Assembly (NCBI RefSeq): GCF_019320115.1 | Contig: NC_089588.1 | Span: 115,292,123-115,356,122 of the forward strand | DNA: 64,000 bases | From: Miscanthus floridulus | Lineage: Eukaryota > Streptophyta > Magnoliopsida > Poales > Poaceae | Reading direction: 5' to 3' | Part shown: in pieces, positions 10,478-21,738 of the stretch | Numbering within the stretch: the stretch's first letter is position 1 | Layout of the letters: the number at the start of each line of letters is the position of its first letter | Translations under genes and position numbers: made by a program | Notes under the pieces: generated by a model | Database searches by the model: none | Seen by the model: only the letters and a program-made list of their open reading frames with translations | What the model was told of the DNA's origin: nothing

Positions 10478-10783
10478 CATGCCCCCTAATTTTGGGATAA
10501 AAATGATTTTATTCTAAAATTTCTATTTACCTGTTCACCATGTCGCAACCGTTTATTATGAGATATATGCGTGTATTCTCGGTCCGAATTTTATATAATA
10601 CCCCAACAATATCTTTTTTGATTCATTCGGCCCATTTACTTTTCCCTTCTTCTTCGAGCGAGCCTCAACAACCAAAGCCGCCGCTACTAGAGCTCCAACC
10701 CTAGCAGTTTTTTCCTCTGCTCGAGCTGCTCGTCAAGTCATTCTTCTGCAACCTTTTTTGGATTTAGATCTATTCCAACTAAA
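10478..10783 (+). promoter_or_regulatory. Leader/promoter-like region before the mobile-domain ORF
   Basis: It contains a TATA-like TTTTATATAATACCCC near 10590. About 70 bases further begins a pyrimidine- and GCC-rich leader that runs to the ATG at 10784. This layout is typical of a plant or LTR core promoter with 5' UTR. Strand and use are inferred. Confidence 0.4.
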
Positions 10784-11480
10784 ATGGCGATCAATGACTA
10801 TATCCCTGAGGTACGTCTCCAAATCTCCACCCTTGAACTATCAGCCACTGCTCTGTATTTTTTCCTCTTCCTTAAGTTTATCTCATCTGGCTTTCCAGGG
10901 GATGGAAAATGAAATTCTGATCCATTCGTCTGTTGTTCCAAATGCTTATTACCTTGGACCCATGGGAGAGGCTAACCCTTTAGATTTTATCAATAAAGAA
11001 ACCAATCAAATTCCCTTTAGAAAGTCCTTGGTAGATCTGTCTTCTTGGAACACCAAAAATTCCTTTAGGAATTGGCCCAAAATGCCTAAGGGATGGAGAT
11101 ACTGGTTTCATAGTGTTAGACAAAAAGGACGAAGACTGGGAGGTTAATGATTTAAGCCAATGGCTGACCCTTTCACTTTCTGGAATGGAGAGAAATGATT
11201 CACTCGTAATTGCCATTTCTTACTTCTGGTCCAATACCTTGAATGCTTTCGGCTTTGGTCACGGCCCAATGACTATTACCTTTGCCGATGTTTATATGTT
11301 GACTGACCTTAGAATAATAGGACTAACGTAGCCATATGAACTCTTAGGTGCTGGGTCAAAGAAACTGGCCAAAATATCGGATTGCATAGGATGGGCAAGC
11401 TACATCTAGAACCACATCGGGCACGAATCGACTGTTAGCGAAAGAGAACATGTGGCTAGAAACTACTATTTTGATTGACT
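10784..11480 (+). pseudogene. Plant mobile domain (MAIN-like/PMD) protein fragment
   Basis: Exon 1 (10784-10810) encodes 'MAINDYIPE'. A GTACGT...TTCCAG intron (10811-10898) follows, and exon 2 opens at 10899 with 'GMENEILIHSS'. Around 11113 a one-base loss shifts the frame; the continuation reads 'DLSQWLTLSLSGMERNDSLV' and then 'YFWSNTLNAFGFGHGPMTIT', 'FADVYMLTDLRI', the hallmark wording of the plant mobile domain carried by many grass retroelements and MULEs. A TAG follows at about 11329 and more stops after it. The family is recognised; the protein is broken and truncated. Confidence 0.65.
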
Positions 11481-12420
11481 GATTGATTCGGTCAATCTTG
11501 CCATCAGCGCGCTCAGGAATCACGCAAGGATTACATCACGCGACGATCATCTCGCACTGCCAGTTAAGCAACCGTCCTCCCTATGCACACCGCACGTCCT
11601 CACCCTCATGCGCAGTGCCCCCGCACTTGCCCTTGCGCGCCGCCCTCACCTCCTCGCCACTCGTCCTCGACGTTGCCTGTCGCACATGCCGTCGCGCCCA
11701 TCACCGTCGCCTTGTCCGCGCTGACCCGCTTCCTCGTCCTCAACGCTGCTGGGCTTGACTTCCTCCTCGCCGCTATAGTGGAGAGGCAACATCAACGGAT
11801 CGTGCACCGCCTATGTTTCAATCCAGGTGTTCCCTCCCTTCCTACTGTTCGTGATCCGTTGAAACCGTACTGTTCATCTTCCTGGTCGGGTTCAAGGCAG
11901 AAGGCACACGGGTGGTTCAGAAGAAGTTTTGTTGTCGAATACAATAGATGGTCCTTGGGTCATTTGACCATCTTTGTTGCTGTTTTAGAAGAGCGTTAAA
12001 AATAGCTAATTTAAATTCTCTCCACCAGCTGTCACAGTATATTACTGTACTTGAAATTTTGTTGTATTTGCCTTTATAGTGTATTGATCAGCGGCGCACA
12101 GGCGGATTGATCATATGGAGGTCTTGAAGTGTAATGGTGGATTACTGAGGGAGCAATGCAAAGGCCTCTGAAATCTCAAACTCTGAAAGTTGCCTCATGC
12201 CCAGTGAAGGGGGGAGATGGTCTGTTCTTCCTCCCAGATGCCTCCACCAGGACTGTTTGCCTCATGTCCTGCTTGTGGAATTGTCCAGGTATTCTTTTTG
12301 TCCTATGCATCAGTTGCCACAGATCCCATTCTGACATTTTGATGGCACATCCTGTTATAGAATTAATTTGCTCAATATAAGTATACAATTTATAGATTGA
12401 AAAAAGCAATCAGAGTGTAG
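11481..12420. other. GC-rich capture-like segment, identity unknown
   Basis: An abrupt composition change occurs at about 11490, where GC-rich coding-like sequence replaces AT-rich DNA. The open frame 11583-11999 (+) encodes a Pro/Ser-rich start and a hydrophobic stretch ('APITVALSALTRFLVLNAAG'). A second block, 12156-12290 (+), ends at a possible splice donor (CCAG/GTATTC). I do not recognise either. The pattern of short exon-like GC-rich blocks between AT-rich spacers fits gene fragments captured by a Pack-MULE or Helitron. Confidence 0.35.
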
Positions 12421-13854
12421 GGGTGATATGTTGGCGTTGGGGTGATAACCGTGATATTCTAATAGAAAATGGTTTGTGACTATATGTTTACATAATATGA
12501 CTTGCATCTACTACATCTTTTTTTTGTTTGGAAAATAACATGAATGATAAAATAAATTGAAGTCCTAACGTATAATATTTGCAGGCTATGGAAATAATTT
12601 GTTTCCTATGAACTTCAGGAAAATAAAGTAGACCGATGGTAGAAAAAAATATTGCCTGATCTGGACTGAGATTCTATGTACTATCTGGTAGTTTAATGTG
12701 GACTATATCAGGCACAAAACTTGTATCATCTTTGGCATTACTTCTGAATGCCTAAATCAGATTTTCCTTAATTTGGCGCTGTAATACCCTAGAATTTATA
12801 AAAAAATAATATGCTAGCTGAGTAGAGTAAAGAGAAGAAAAAAAAAATAACTTTTTGAACCATAAGTCGTATGGACAATCAGAGACTGTGGTTATGTAGA
12901 TCTTGCCGAAACGAATTCGTTTGATTACCAACATGTTTTGTTTGGAGGTCCGATGAATTTGGGACAGGCTGTTAAATTTGGGACATGCAAAATAGATTTG
13001 TCACATCTTGATTTTAGATTGGCTACTAGACATTTGGTGGTATTATTTGTCCCGTTGCAACGCACGGCCACTCAACTAACTTAGAGTCATCGTCGCTTGT
13101 AATAATAATATCTATGATTTAACTATTTCTATATATTGCTGATGCTGAATCTTGACACAAACACTTAAGTGGATACCTTATTCTATGATACATGTCTGCG
13201 TGGATTAGATAAAGCCACACATATTTATACGGTGAGTACAACGTACTTTATTTTAAGGTTTTGAGAGAGATTTTCTAAGACACGTAGTATTACCCATGCG
13301 GTGGGACTAATATTTACATATATACTCTAACCTGTGTATAGGATGGTATGAAGATGCGGCGGAACTTATTCGTGCATGAAAGAAATTGATATCGGAGATT
13401 TGTTCCTGCTGATATAAAACATTATCTTAGCCACATCACGGAAAGGTCTATACAATAGGGTTTTATGAGCCTGCGATGCCCGTGCTCTACGTGATTGTGT
13501 TAATTTCAAAAATTTTGCTTTTTGGATTAAATGTCACTTTAACGTTGGTATTTAATTTTGTAGTATTACTATCTTATCGTGCGATCCGTGTGCTTTTAGT
13601 ATAAAATGTTAGCTATCCCGTAGCAATGCACGGGCACACACATATAATATGTAAAAGCTTCTATGTACGGTGCGGTAATTAACTTTCCGAGAACTGTACT
13701 TTTACACGTCCTGTATTACAACAGTTATTTTTGTTAGCTGGGTCCGTAGTTTCTCCGTCATTTGCTGCATGATTGAACCCCGGACTGTAATCATATATAT
13801 AGGAGTATATATCTTGGAAAATAAAATAATTCCCACTGTTGCCTGAGCACGCAG
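12421..13854. other. Noncoding; transposon-end-like scraps and F-box C upstream region
   Basis: No coding region is seen. At 12779 a TGTAATACCC start resembles grass gypsy LTR heads, with no matching end. Two short hairpin motifs occur, CCCGTTGCAACGCACGG (about 13053) and CCCGTAGCAATGCACGGG (about 13616). Such 'cccgt..gc..acggg' hairpins occur close to the ends of some plant Helitrons; the first is followed by CTAA about ten bases later. The last ~190 bases are homologous to the promoter of F-box A and B and contain a TATATATA stretch near 13794. Confidence 0.4.
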
Positions 13855-14915
13855 ATGGTTCGTGAGGGCGAGAAACATGACGGCGGTTATTCCCAGAAAA
13901 AGAAACATGACGGCGGCGTGTCTCTGCCGGAGGACATCGTCTTCGATGTGCTCGCCTGGGTGCCGGCGAAGGCCCTCTGCCGGTTCCGGTGCGTGTGCAA
14001 GGCCTGGCGCGCCCTCATCTCCGACCCGGCCTTCGACGCCGTGCAGAGGTCCCACGCCAGTCCATACCTCGTCGGCATCTTCTATGGGGCCTGGTGGCCG
14101 CCGAAGGTGCGGGTGATGGACATGGAAGGCAACGTCATCAGGGTATTCGAGGTGCGAGTGCTGGGCAAGGACGACGGCACTAATGTCTTGGGAGTGCTGC
14201 AGCAGGCCACCACGCGGAGCGACCTCATCTGTGCCAATAATGCCTACATCGATCCGCCTGCCGGGCGTGCATGGACTAAAAGGCATGGACAATCGCTTGG
14301 CCGCGCCAAGCTTTGGCCGCACCGCTATGTCTGGCTCCGTCAAGGTCATCTGCCTCGAAGATGCTTTACCGTCCCAGATCTGCAAGGTTGCTACGATCGT
14401 GGAGGGCGGCGCACAGCCACTGACATGGAGGCAAAGGTCGGCCCCCCTTTTCCTTACCACCTGGCACTCTAAAAAAAGGGTAACGGTCAATGGCATCGTC
14501 TACTTCATGCCTCGCCTCGGCCTCAACGAGCATTATGCAGTTGGGAACCTTACCGAGCTCAAAAGCCGAAACATGGCAAGTTACCCTTACCGAGCTCAAA
14601 GGAACCTTGGGTGTGGTTCATTGTCTACGCAATGATGACCACAGCTATGCCAACATATGGCTTTTGATTGATTTGAACAAAAGTGTTTGGGTCAAGGAGT
14701 ATACCATACAGATGCCCAGAACGTGGGGATTGACTAAGCAATTGGGGGCCTTGGATGATGGCAGAGTATTATTGCTGGTGAGCGAGGAAAACAAGGTCAG
14801 CTATCAACGTCGAGTTTTTCTTGTGTTCTACAACCCTAGCACAAAGACGTTTACAAAGTTCATGGACACAGCAAGTGATACATTGATCTTGTACACTGGA
14901 AGCCTCCTATCATGA
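13855..14915 (+). pseudogene. F-box protein paralogue C, frameshifted
   Basis: This is a third member of the local F-box family. Its F-box is intact ('LPEDIVFDVLAWVPAKALCR', 'CVCKAWRALISDPAF'), preceded by a short duplicated 'KHDGG' stretch. Near 14265 the frame shifts; the continuing text ('PSFGRTAMSGSVKVICLED') matches copy B 'TSFGRAAPSGAFKFIRLQE'. Near 14560 it shifts again after a deletion that removes about 40 residues present in A and B. The last part ('IWLLIDLNKSVWVKEYTIQM', 'FYNPSTKTF') is good and ends in 'YTGSLLS' and a TGA. That ending probably shows the ancestral C-terminus of the family. Confidence 0.8.
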
Positions 14916-15370
14916 CAAATAACCGTAGAAACCACATGGAAGGAATCAAATATATGTAAGAACCATATTTGTGTGTGCAATGAGTTAATCATTCAGTGTG
15001 GACCAAGTCCGATGATATATAGAACTAATGTGTGATAAAGGAAAGTTTTGTTAAATTCAGTGTGCACCAGCTTGGCTTCCTGTTGGTGCTGAAGGTCCAC
15101 GTTGAACAGAGCAAGCGCTACACTTCCCTCCGCAAGGCATCTACCTCCTCTACGCCCTCCTGGTCAGTCAGATTCCTTGGTGCTCATGACCCACCTCACG
15201 AGCAAAGGCACAGGCACAAGCACATCAACATGCCTCCTCAACCCACCTCCTCGTTGCTGCCATTGAGGCGGCACATTGCAGATTACAGATAACAAGGTTC
15301 AATGCACACTGAACGAGAATTCGTGGATGAATGCGGTGAGATGTGCAGAGCGGCATTACTCCCTTTTGTA
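14916..15370. other. 3' flank of F-box C and unrecognised capture-like sequence
   Basis: Positions 14916-15060 are related to the 3' flanks of F-box A and B ('CATTCAGTGT', 'GTGATAAAGGA'). From about 15065 a GC-richer segment begins with a possible coding block ('LLVLKVHVEQSKRYTSL'), which I do not recognise. Confidence 0.4.
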
Positions 15371-15380
15371 ATCCATGCAG

Positions 15381-15490
15381 GCGGCCGCACGCCAGATGTT
15401 CCACGAGAATCTGACTGAGCGAGTCGTGAGGGACTTCCCTTCCTGCTTTTGTGAGAGCGGCGTCCAGATCGTAGACGCGCCCATTATCAT
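15381..15490 (+). pseudogene. DUF868-like exon fragment
   Basis: A CATGCAG acceptor precedes an open block reading 'AAARQMFHENLTERVVRDFP' and 'SCFCESGVQIVDA'. I recognise this as similar to the N-terminal region of plant DUF868 proteins (usual text '..DFPSCFGESGVQ.AD..'). After about 15490 the similarity ends and a repetitive segment with 'GGGAAGGAGC' units starts. Only one short piece is present, so it is a captured or relic fragment. A protein search would settle this. Confidence 0.5.
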
Positions 15491-16713
15491 CGGCGTTCGC
15501 CGCCGGCAAGGGCGTGACACGTGGGAAGGAGCCGCAGGTGCAGGACGCGGGAAGGAGCCGCCGAACGCAGGACACCACATGCGGGAAGGAGCTGCCGACC
15601 GCGGGGAAACTGCGATGGCGAGCGATGTTGGCTATCCAAATATCGCAAGCGAAATTTTCGGGATGGCGAGCGACTAAATTTGAAGAGCAGTTTAGCCAAT
15701 CTGTTGGAGACGTTTATTTTTTAATAATAGCCATATTTAGCTTTACAAAACAAATTAGATGATCTCTAGGAGATGCTCTAATATGATTATCTCCGGCACA
15801 TATGGCATCGCTTTTTTAGCTGTAGCCTAACAAATTGAGACTCCAGTATGGGGATGCAAGTGGGCTAGCCCACAAACCCGTATATAGACTTAGTTGCCGC
15901 TGGGAACTCACTCGCTATTCTCCCGCATGTGAGCCTGACCCGCAGCTATAGGACATGTGCTTCTTCGGTTTTAATGTTGCCATGCTTCAAAATTTCATTC
16001 ATTTTCTCCTCTTTTAAAAACTGAAAAGATGACTACATCGTATTTCTAAAGTCAATCCAAATTTAATGTTGATAGAATAAATGATGAAGAACCCATTTTA
16101 ATTGGACTTATACCTCAAAATCACTTGTAGATTTTAAATTAAAATTCATCTGCTTTTTAGATTATTTGAACTTCTAAACCATTCACATTTGGTCGTATAT
16201 GCCTACTTCATTCCTTGACCGGCAAAACCAGGTATAATATCTGTTCACGATGGGTTGCCTGCAAAACCAGGTCTTCCCTGACCTCCAAAATGTTTATGTA
16301 CCCCATGGTGGTTTTGTCTCGCTGGCACAATTAGGACCACATGTGGCAAAAGAATATGTTTTCCACACTTGTCAACAATGCAATTATCCTATGTTTTACA
16401 GGTGGCATGAAAACGTGATATGCTACATAATATACACAGCTTAGATGCCATAGTGCATATTAGAGCCATTTGGTGGGGTGAATTTTCTACGGTAGATTTA
16501 AAAAGGATGTCGTAAACGGTTATGTAGTAAAGTCTAAAAACATAAATTGAGTGGAAGACAAGATTAATTATTTTTGAACATTTACATAGTCAATGCATAG
16601 GCAATGCATTGCTTTTCTACTTACCTGCACAAAAATTAGTAGGAGCAACATCAATTGCCAATAACAAGATCTAGGCCTTCAGATATGCTGAACATCAATA
16701 AATAACCATCATA
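15491..16713. other. Noncoding, repetitive then AT-rich
   Basis: Positions 15510-15620 hold three short GGGAAGGAGC(C/T)GC direct repeats. Positions 15620-15780 look like the end of a common grass transposon ('CTAGGAGATGCTCTAAT'). The rest is AT-rich with no supported gene. Confidence 0.4.
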
Positions 16714-17102
16714 GGCCCTGTTTCGATTCGACAGCTAAACTTTAGCTAGCTAAATTTAGCTATGGTGGATCCAAACAGCCCATAGCTAAACCCAGCTAAA
16801 CTTTAGGTAGAGGCTAAAATGTACACAATCCCTTTAGTTGTTTCGTCCCAGCTAAAACCAGCTACAAGGCCTCAATGACCGAACTACCCCAGCTAAAGTT
16901 TACCTAGAGGATCCAAACACCCCCAGCTAAAGTTTAGCTAGCTAAACAATGGAATTAATGAGGGGTAGTATGTCAAGGTTTTTAATTAGCTAAAGGATTC
17001 AAACACACGTAGCTAAAGTTTAGCTAGCTAATCTTTAGTTGGTTAAATTTTAGCTCTAGCAATTAGATAGCTAAATGTTAGTTGGGGTGGATCCAAACAA
17101 GG
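16714..17102. mobile_element. MITE, hAT-like
   Basis: About 390 bp, non-coding, made of many copies of AGCTAAA/TTTAGCT in both orientations. The left end CCCTGTTTCGATTCGACAGC and the right end GGGTGGATCCAAACAAGG form imperfect terminal inverted repeats of the widespread grass 'CCTGTTTGGATCC' MITE type. No convincing target duplication remains. Confidence 0.6.
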
Positions 17103-17550
17103 AAATAGATATGGCATATTGAAATTCATATATAGGTCCCCAATTGAGAACACAAGAAATGTGTGATATCAGAAAATAGTAAATTAGTTTCTCACTTTCA
17201 TGGAAATATTTGGAGCAAACCCACGAGGATCTCCAATGTTGAAGCTGTCTGAGTCACATTTCCCCAAGATAATATCATGTAAAAGTAACTAGTAAGTAAA
17301 TCTCTACAAAAGTGAGCAAAACTTTCTGGCAGTCTGAAGACATAATTTGTAAGAGTTAAGAGTTCCATAAAGTCAGTACTTTGCCTCAACGACAACTGAC
17401 CCAAATGAATTAATAGTACCTAAATTGGGAACGGAAAAAAGAGAGAAAAGCAATGAGAAAGGCTGAGTGCATTATTTGTTTTTTATTGAACGCAATCTTA
17501 TGATGTTTGATGAATATCTTGAACCAAGTGTGAGTGGAAAATGCGAACTG
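17103..17550. other. AT-rich spacer, no gene seen
   Basis: I see no conserved ORF, RNA or transposon terminus here. Minus-strand ORFs of 60-70 codons have no recognisable content. Confidence 0.5.
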
Positions 17551-17551
17551 A

Positions 17552-17834
17552 GCTGGTTGGGTTCTTTGTGGTGGAACCTGCCGATCCGGGATCAAGTCCC
17601 ACCATGACACGGGTACTCATATTTTCCTAGATTTATTCTAGGATTTAGTGGTAGGCGACGTGCCCATCGACAGCGAGGCGTCTGTGGTGACTTCGTCAAT
17701 CTCGAGGTTTGCCGGTCCAACTCAGTTCTTCGGAGGTGTATATAGAGGTAGGGCGTGCGTGCATGCGTTCATAGGAGTGAGTGTGCGCTCATGTATATGA
17801 GCGTCTACGTCTGTAACTGGGTCTCGAAAAAAAA
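17552..17834 (+). mobile_element. tRNA-derived SINE
   Basis: It begins with a tRNA-like head: an A-box-like AGCTGGTTGGGTTC, then a B-box-like GGGATCAAGTCCC at 17588-17600. The body is not coding. The tail contains 'GAGCGTCTACGTCTGTAACT' and then 'GGGTCTCG' followed by a run of eight A (17827-17834), a typical grass SINE 3' end. Target duplications are not clear to me. Confidence 0.65.
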
Positions 17835-17859
17835 TATCAGTGTATATGTGCTTGACGAC

Positions 17860-18970
17860 CGGCAACACGTCATGGGGTTACCCGGGACAATGATTGAAGG
17901 GTGTAGAACTCGATGGTAAACGCAAAGACAACGATTTATAGTGGTTCTGGCCGCAAGGATAGCATAATACCTGACGTCCAGTTTGCCGTGATGCCTTATG
18001 TTGGATTGTATTAATTGTATGATGTGTTGTACAAGGGGGTGTGTTCCTGCCTCTCTTTATATAGTCCACAGGGAGGGCACATAGATCTAGTCGTAGTTGA
18101 TTGTAGCAGAAGAATTCTAACTCTATTACAAAAGCTAACTTTCCATGTAATCCGACTAGGTTAGTCCATCATGTCTTGGAGTACACGCCACCTTGTCTCA
18201 TGTCCTCAAGAAAACCATGGGCCGGGCCAAAACCAGGCAGGTAGTTGACTCTACATGGAACCCTTAGGATCCTGGTCCGTCAGAGTGGAAAACAACACTT
18301 ATATTTATATCTACACTATAGATTGTTAGAAGTGAAGGCCACCATGAGATTGTGAGGTCTGAGGTTGTGTACCAGATAAGCAGCCTGTCCTCCTATATAA
18401 GGTGACACCCCTTTATTGCAAGCTGGGTGACCTCAGCCCACACCACTTCTTGGCAAGGCATGCAGGCGCCACATGCTCGCCCCCACCGTAGCAGAGGACA
18501 TGACCCTCGATGAGCTTGTGGTGAAGTAGGCTTATGCGCACGTCGACGCCTCGTCGCTGTAGCTGGACTCCATATCCAAAACCACCACTGCCGCCGCGGT
18601 GGCGCAGGCTAGGTTTAGGGTTTCCAGTTAGGGTCGTACCCTATGCCACAAGGGTAGAGGCCACCGTTTGTCGAGGTGGAAGATACACGTAGGGCTAGCT
18701 GTGACCGTAGCCTATCGGGCTACGCCCCAACCATGGGCCCGGCCATGGCGGAGGCCTGGCCAGCTACGCCCCCAGCTAAGGTGCAGGCCAAACACCAGGA
18801 GAGGAGCGCTAGGGAAGAAGGGGTGGAGAGGCAGTAGTGGAAGTCGTGCATTCATGAGAGGTTTTTTTCTTTCCGCGGTAACTCACCATGTTTTTTGGGG
18901 AAAAAAGAGACAAGCAGAGATCAAATCGTGGCTGCCTAGCGCGGGCATGGGGGCTGGAGGCAGAGGCCAC
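17860..18970. other. LTR-like fragment and unassigned GC-rich sequence
   Basis: Positions 17860-18290 resemble grass LTR text ('GGCCGCAAGGATAGCATAAT', then 'TTTATATAGTCC'), in the same style as 55540-55670, but without both ends. Positions 18390-18970 are GC-rich with no continuous frame that I recognise. The stretch ends at ACGAC (18971-18975), the left target duplicate of the Athila element. Confidence 0.4.
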
Positions 18971-18975
18971 ACGAC

Positions 18976-20226
18976 TATTGGTGTTTCTTAGCGAAACTAG
19001 AGGAATCCGCAAGCGCACGGATACACCGTTGTAGCACTTCAACCGGAAGTATTCAATGTATCGTATTTTCCCAAATTAACAGATGTGAGTCTCTTAACTA
19101 GTTCACCTAAAGAAAACAAGTGAGAGGTACCTTGGGTTGTGAGGTTTTTCTAAGGGTAGATATCCTAAGCAAAGATAACTTTGACACTATACACTTGTTT
19201 TGGGCACCGGCTTATACCTGGTCTGCCAGGTACCTCTGGCCTATAGCACTACATTGAACCCGGATGTGGGGGAATACGAGGGACGGACAGGGTTGTCACC
19301 ACCTGCCGCCCACCCCTCAACCATGGTTAACGAGGCAAACGAAGATAGCTTCTAGCCTAGACACCACGTCTATGCTATCGACTATTAATCTAGAGTGCAT
19401 GCAACGGTTATCTGTCTCTATCAGGGCCCTTCTACTAGAGTACCCGCCACAAGGATGGACGACGAACCCACAAGTTTATAATGAACAAAGGTAGCTTTCT
19501 TAAGAAATCGACACCAAAGTTAAACACAAACTTCTTACTCCAAGTAGTAAGACACTCGCAGAGGTACAAGCGGAGGAGTTGCTAGCTCCAACATGCTTCC
19601 GCTAAGTGTAGTGAGTACACTAAGGGTGGTTGCCGATAGCCCGACACTTCTCCAACTCTTTCCTCACTCACTCCCACTCTTATTCTAGCTGAAGCTAAGT
19701 AGAAATGAAGCTCTCCCTCTCTTCTTTGCTCATGTGTCCCCCAGATGGGAGCTCTAGCCCTCTATTTATACAGGGAGGATGGCAGTGCTTCAAGCTAGTC
19801 TTGGCGTGAGGATAGGGCTGCACCGCCTCAGCATGGAGGCATGCCACCGCTAGAGCAAGGACAGGCAGGGAGGCGCCCACGAGGGGTTGCCCGCTGCCTA
19901 GGGTCGACAGCCCCTTGACTACAGCCGTTGGCCACCGCCTTCGCGTGGCAGGCTTTGGGCTAGAGCTGGATCGCTCCCTAGTGGTGCTTTGCCCCGGTTG
20001 AGTTGAGTTGATGGGCGCCTTTGTTGCTCCTTTGTGCACATTAGCGTCGGAAAGTGCCTTTCATTGAATTTCTCCATGCATTTAGGTTTGTGACCTGCAA
20101 AACATGCTTGTACCAAAAATTGTGGAAAGTGTAAGTCAAAATCCCTAATTCTATGTTTTGGTGTTTACATTTGTTCATTTTGTTTATATGTTGGCGGTTG
20201 GATTACGAGTTTAAGCGTCGCTAACA
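18976..20226 (-). repeat. Athila 3' LTR, copy B
   Basis: This 1251-bp LTR begins TATTGGTG instead of TGTTGGTG and ends GCTAACA, so both terminal inverted repeats have mutated. A TATAAAT box on the minus strand lies at 19770-19764. It is clearly homologous to 27142-28397 but with many substitutions and small indels. Confidence 0.9.
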
Positions 20227-21738
20227 AGGTCACCCAAACTTAGCCCTATACTCGTCCTCAAGTAAAGTTTAAGGACTAAGTAGGTTCATCCCCTAGATTT
20301 TGGAGTCTGTATACAGGTTATTCTAAGCTTCACCATAGCTTGCGAACTTCCAAGTGTCTACCAAAATATCTTGGGTAATTGAAAAACGGAATAGCTTTGA
20401 TTCAAATCTCCTTACTCTATTCATGCTTAGAAACTTGGGTTTTTGTATGATTTTCGAAAACATAAAAGTAGTTTTTGTTTCTTGAATGATTGACTCAACT
20501 CACTCACATTTGTAAGTGGTTCCTTACCAAGGCAATTTTGCCTTCTCTTTTGATCATCCTACATCTAAATAGCTTATATGGAGCTTTAGGTAGGGATGAA
20601 TATTGTGAGGCACACTTACCTTGCATATGTTGTAAAGTCAAATCCTGGATCTCACTAGAGGGAAGCATCATACTCTTATATCAAAATAGTGCAAGTGTGT
20701 GAATTTTTGGTGGAACTACACTCCTTTATTTGATATGATCTCCTTTCCTAGCTTTTTATTTGTAGACATGGCTAGCATATATATATTTTTTTTTTCTATG
20801 AGCCTTCATGTGCTCATCATTTTTTAATGCTTTTGGGACCTTCGTGTGTCCCTATATTTTTTTCTCTTTTTTCAATACTTTGGGACCTTTATGTGTCCCA
20901 TTTTTTTTCTCAATTCTTTTTGCATAGCCTTTTTGTCTCTTTCTAGAAGTATGCTAGGGAGATCATATTTTAGGACATGGAGTATTTATTTACTGGTGAT
21001 GGAAACATGTTTTAGGGTATTCTCGGTGTAGGAATAGCTGCTTTATGTGGCGTGTACATGAGTTTTGACCTTGGGAGCACGAAACATCTCTCAACAGGGG
21101 TCACAAAACTTGACGAAACTCAATACAAAGTAAGAGGAATATGTGGAAGATTTTTATCATCTATGATCATATATGGCCTTGGTTGGTATTTGTATGTCAT
21201 TCAAGAAACATGCTATTTTGAATTTTATTTTTGTTAAATAATTCCCAAGCGCTTTGCTGGAATGAGTAAGTGTTATATCATGCTACTATAGCTCATTCGT
21301 TAATTACTTAGATAAAATGGGTTCCCTATTATAAGTGTTCACAAGTTTTTAGGAATATTAGCAGGGAATAAAAAGTATACAAACCCTTAATCATAGGAAG
21401 ATATGGAGATGGAGCATCAATTTATTATGTTTGAGTTTAGTTAGAATTCTTATTACGAAAATAGAGCGAGAGAGAATTGCACAGACCATATTTTTTGCGT
21501 GTGCTGTTTATCTGTGCGAATTTGAGGTGACTGCGGCGCCTCCCCCACACTTGTACCTGTCTTTATTTTACATTTGACAAAAAAGAGTCCAAAAGACAAG
21601 TGTAGACAAATAATTCTAAATAAAATTTTTATTCAATCTTCAAATATGAGGAGCATTACATGATCGAAAATTAAAAATGATTGGAATGAAAGAACTAAAA
21701 AATAGAACATGCGCTTAAGGAAAAAATAAAACATGCGC
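20227..21738 (-). other. Athila 3' non-coding region
   Basis: About 1.5 kb between the last ORF and the 3' LTR with no supported gene. The plus-strand open stretches are low-complexity T-rich sequence ('TTTTTTTCT', 'GGGACCTTCGTGTGTCCC' repeated at about 20835 and 20882). The minus strand next to the LTR reads AAGTTTGGGTGACCT, the position and general wording of the Athila polypurine tract, but degenerate. Confidence 0.6.

Noticed and set aside
17860..18290. Complete LTR
   Set aside because: Only internal LTR-like text is seen; neither TG...CA ends nor a target duplication could be found.
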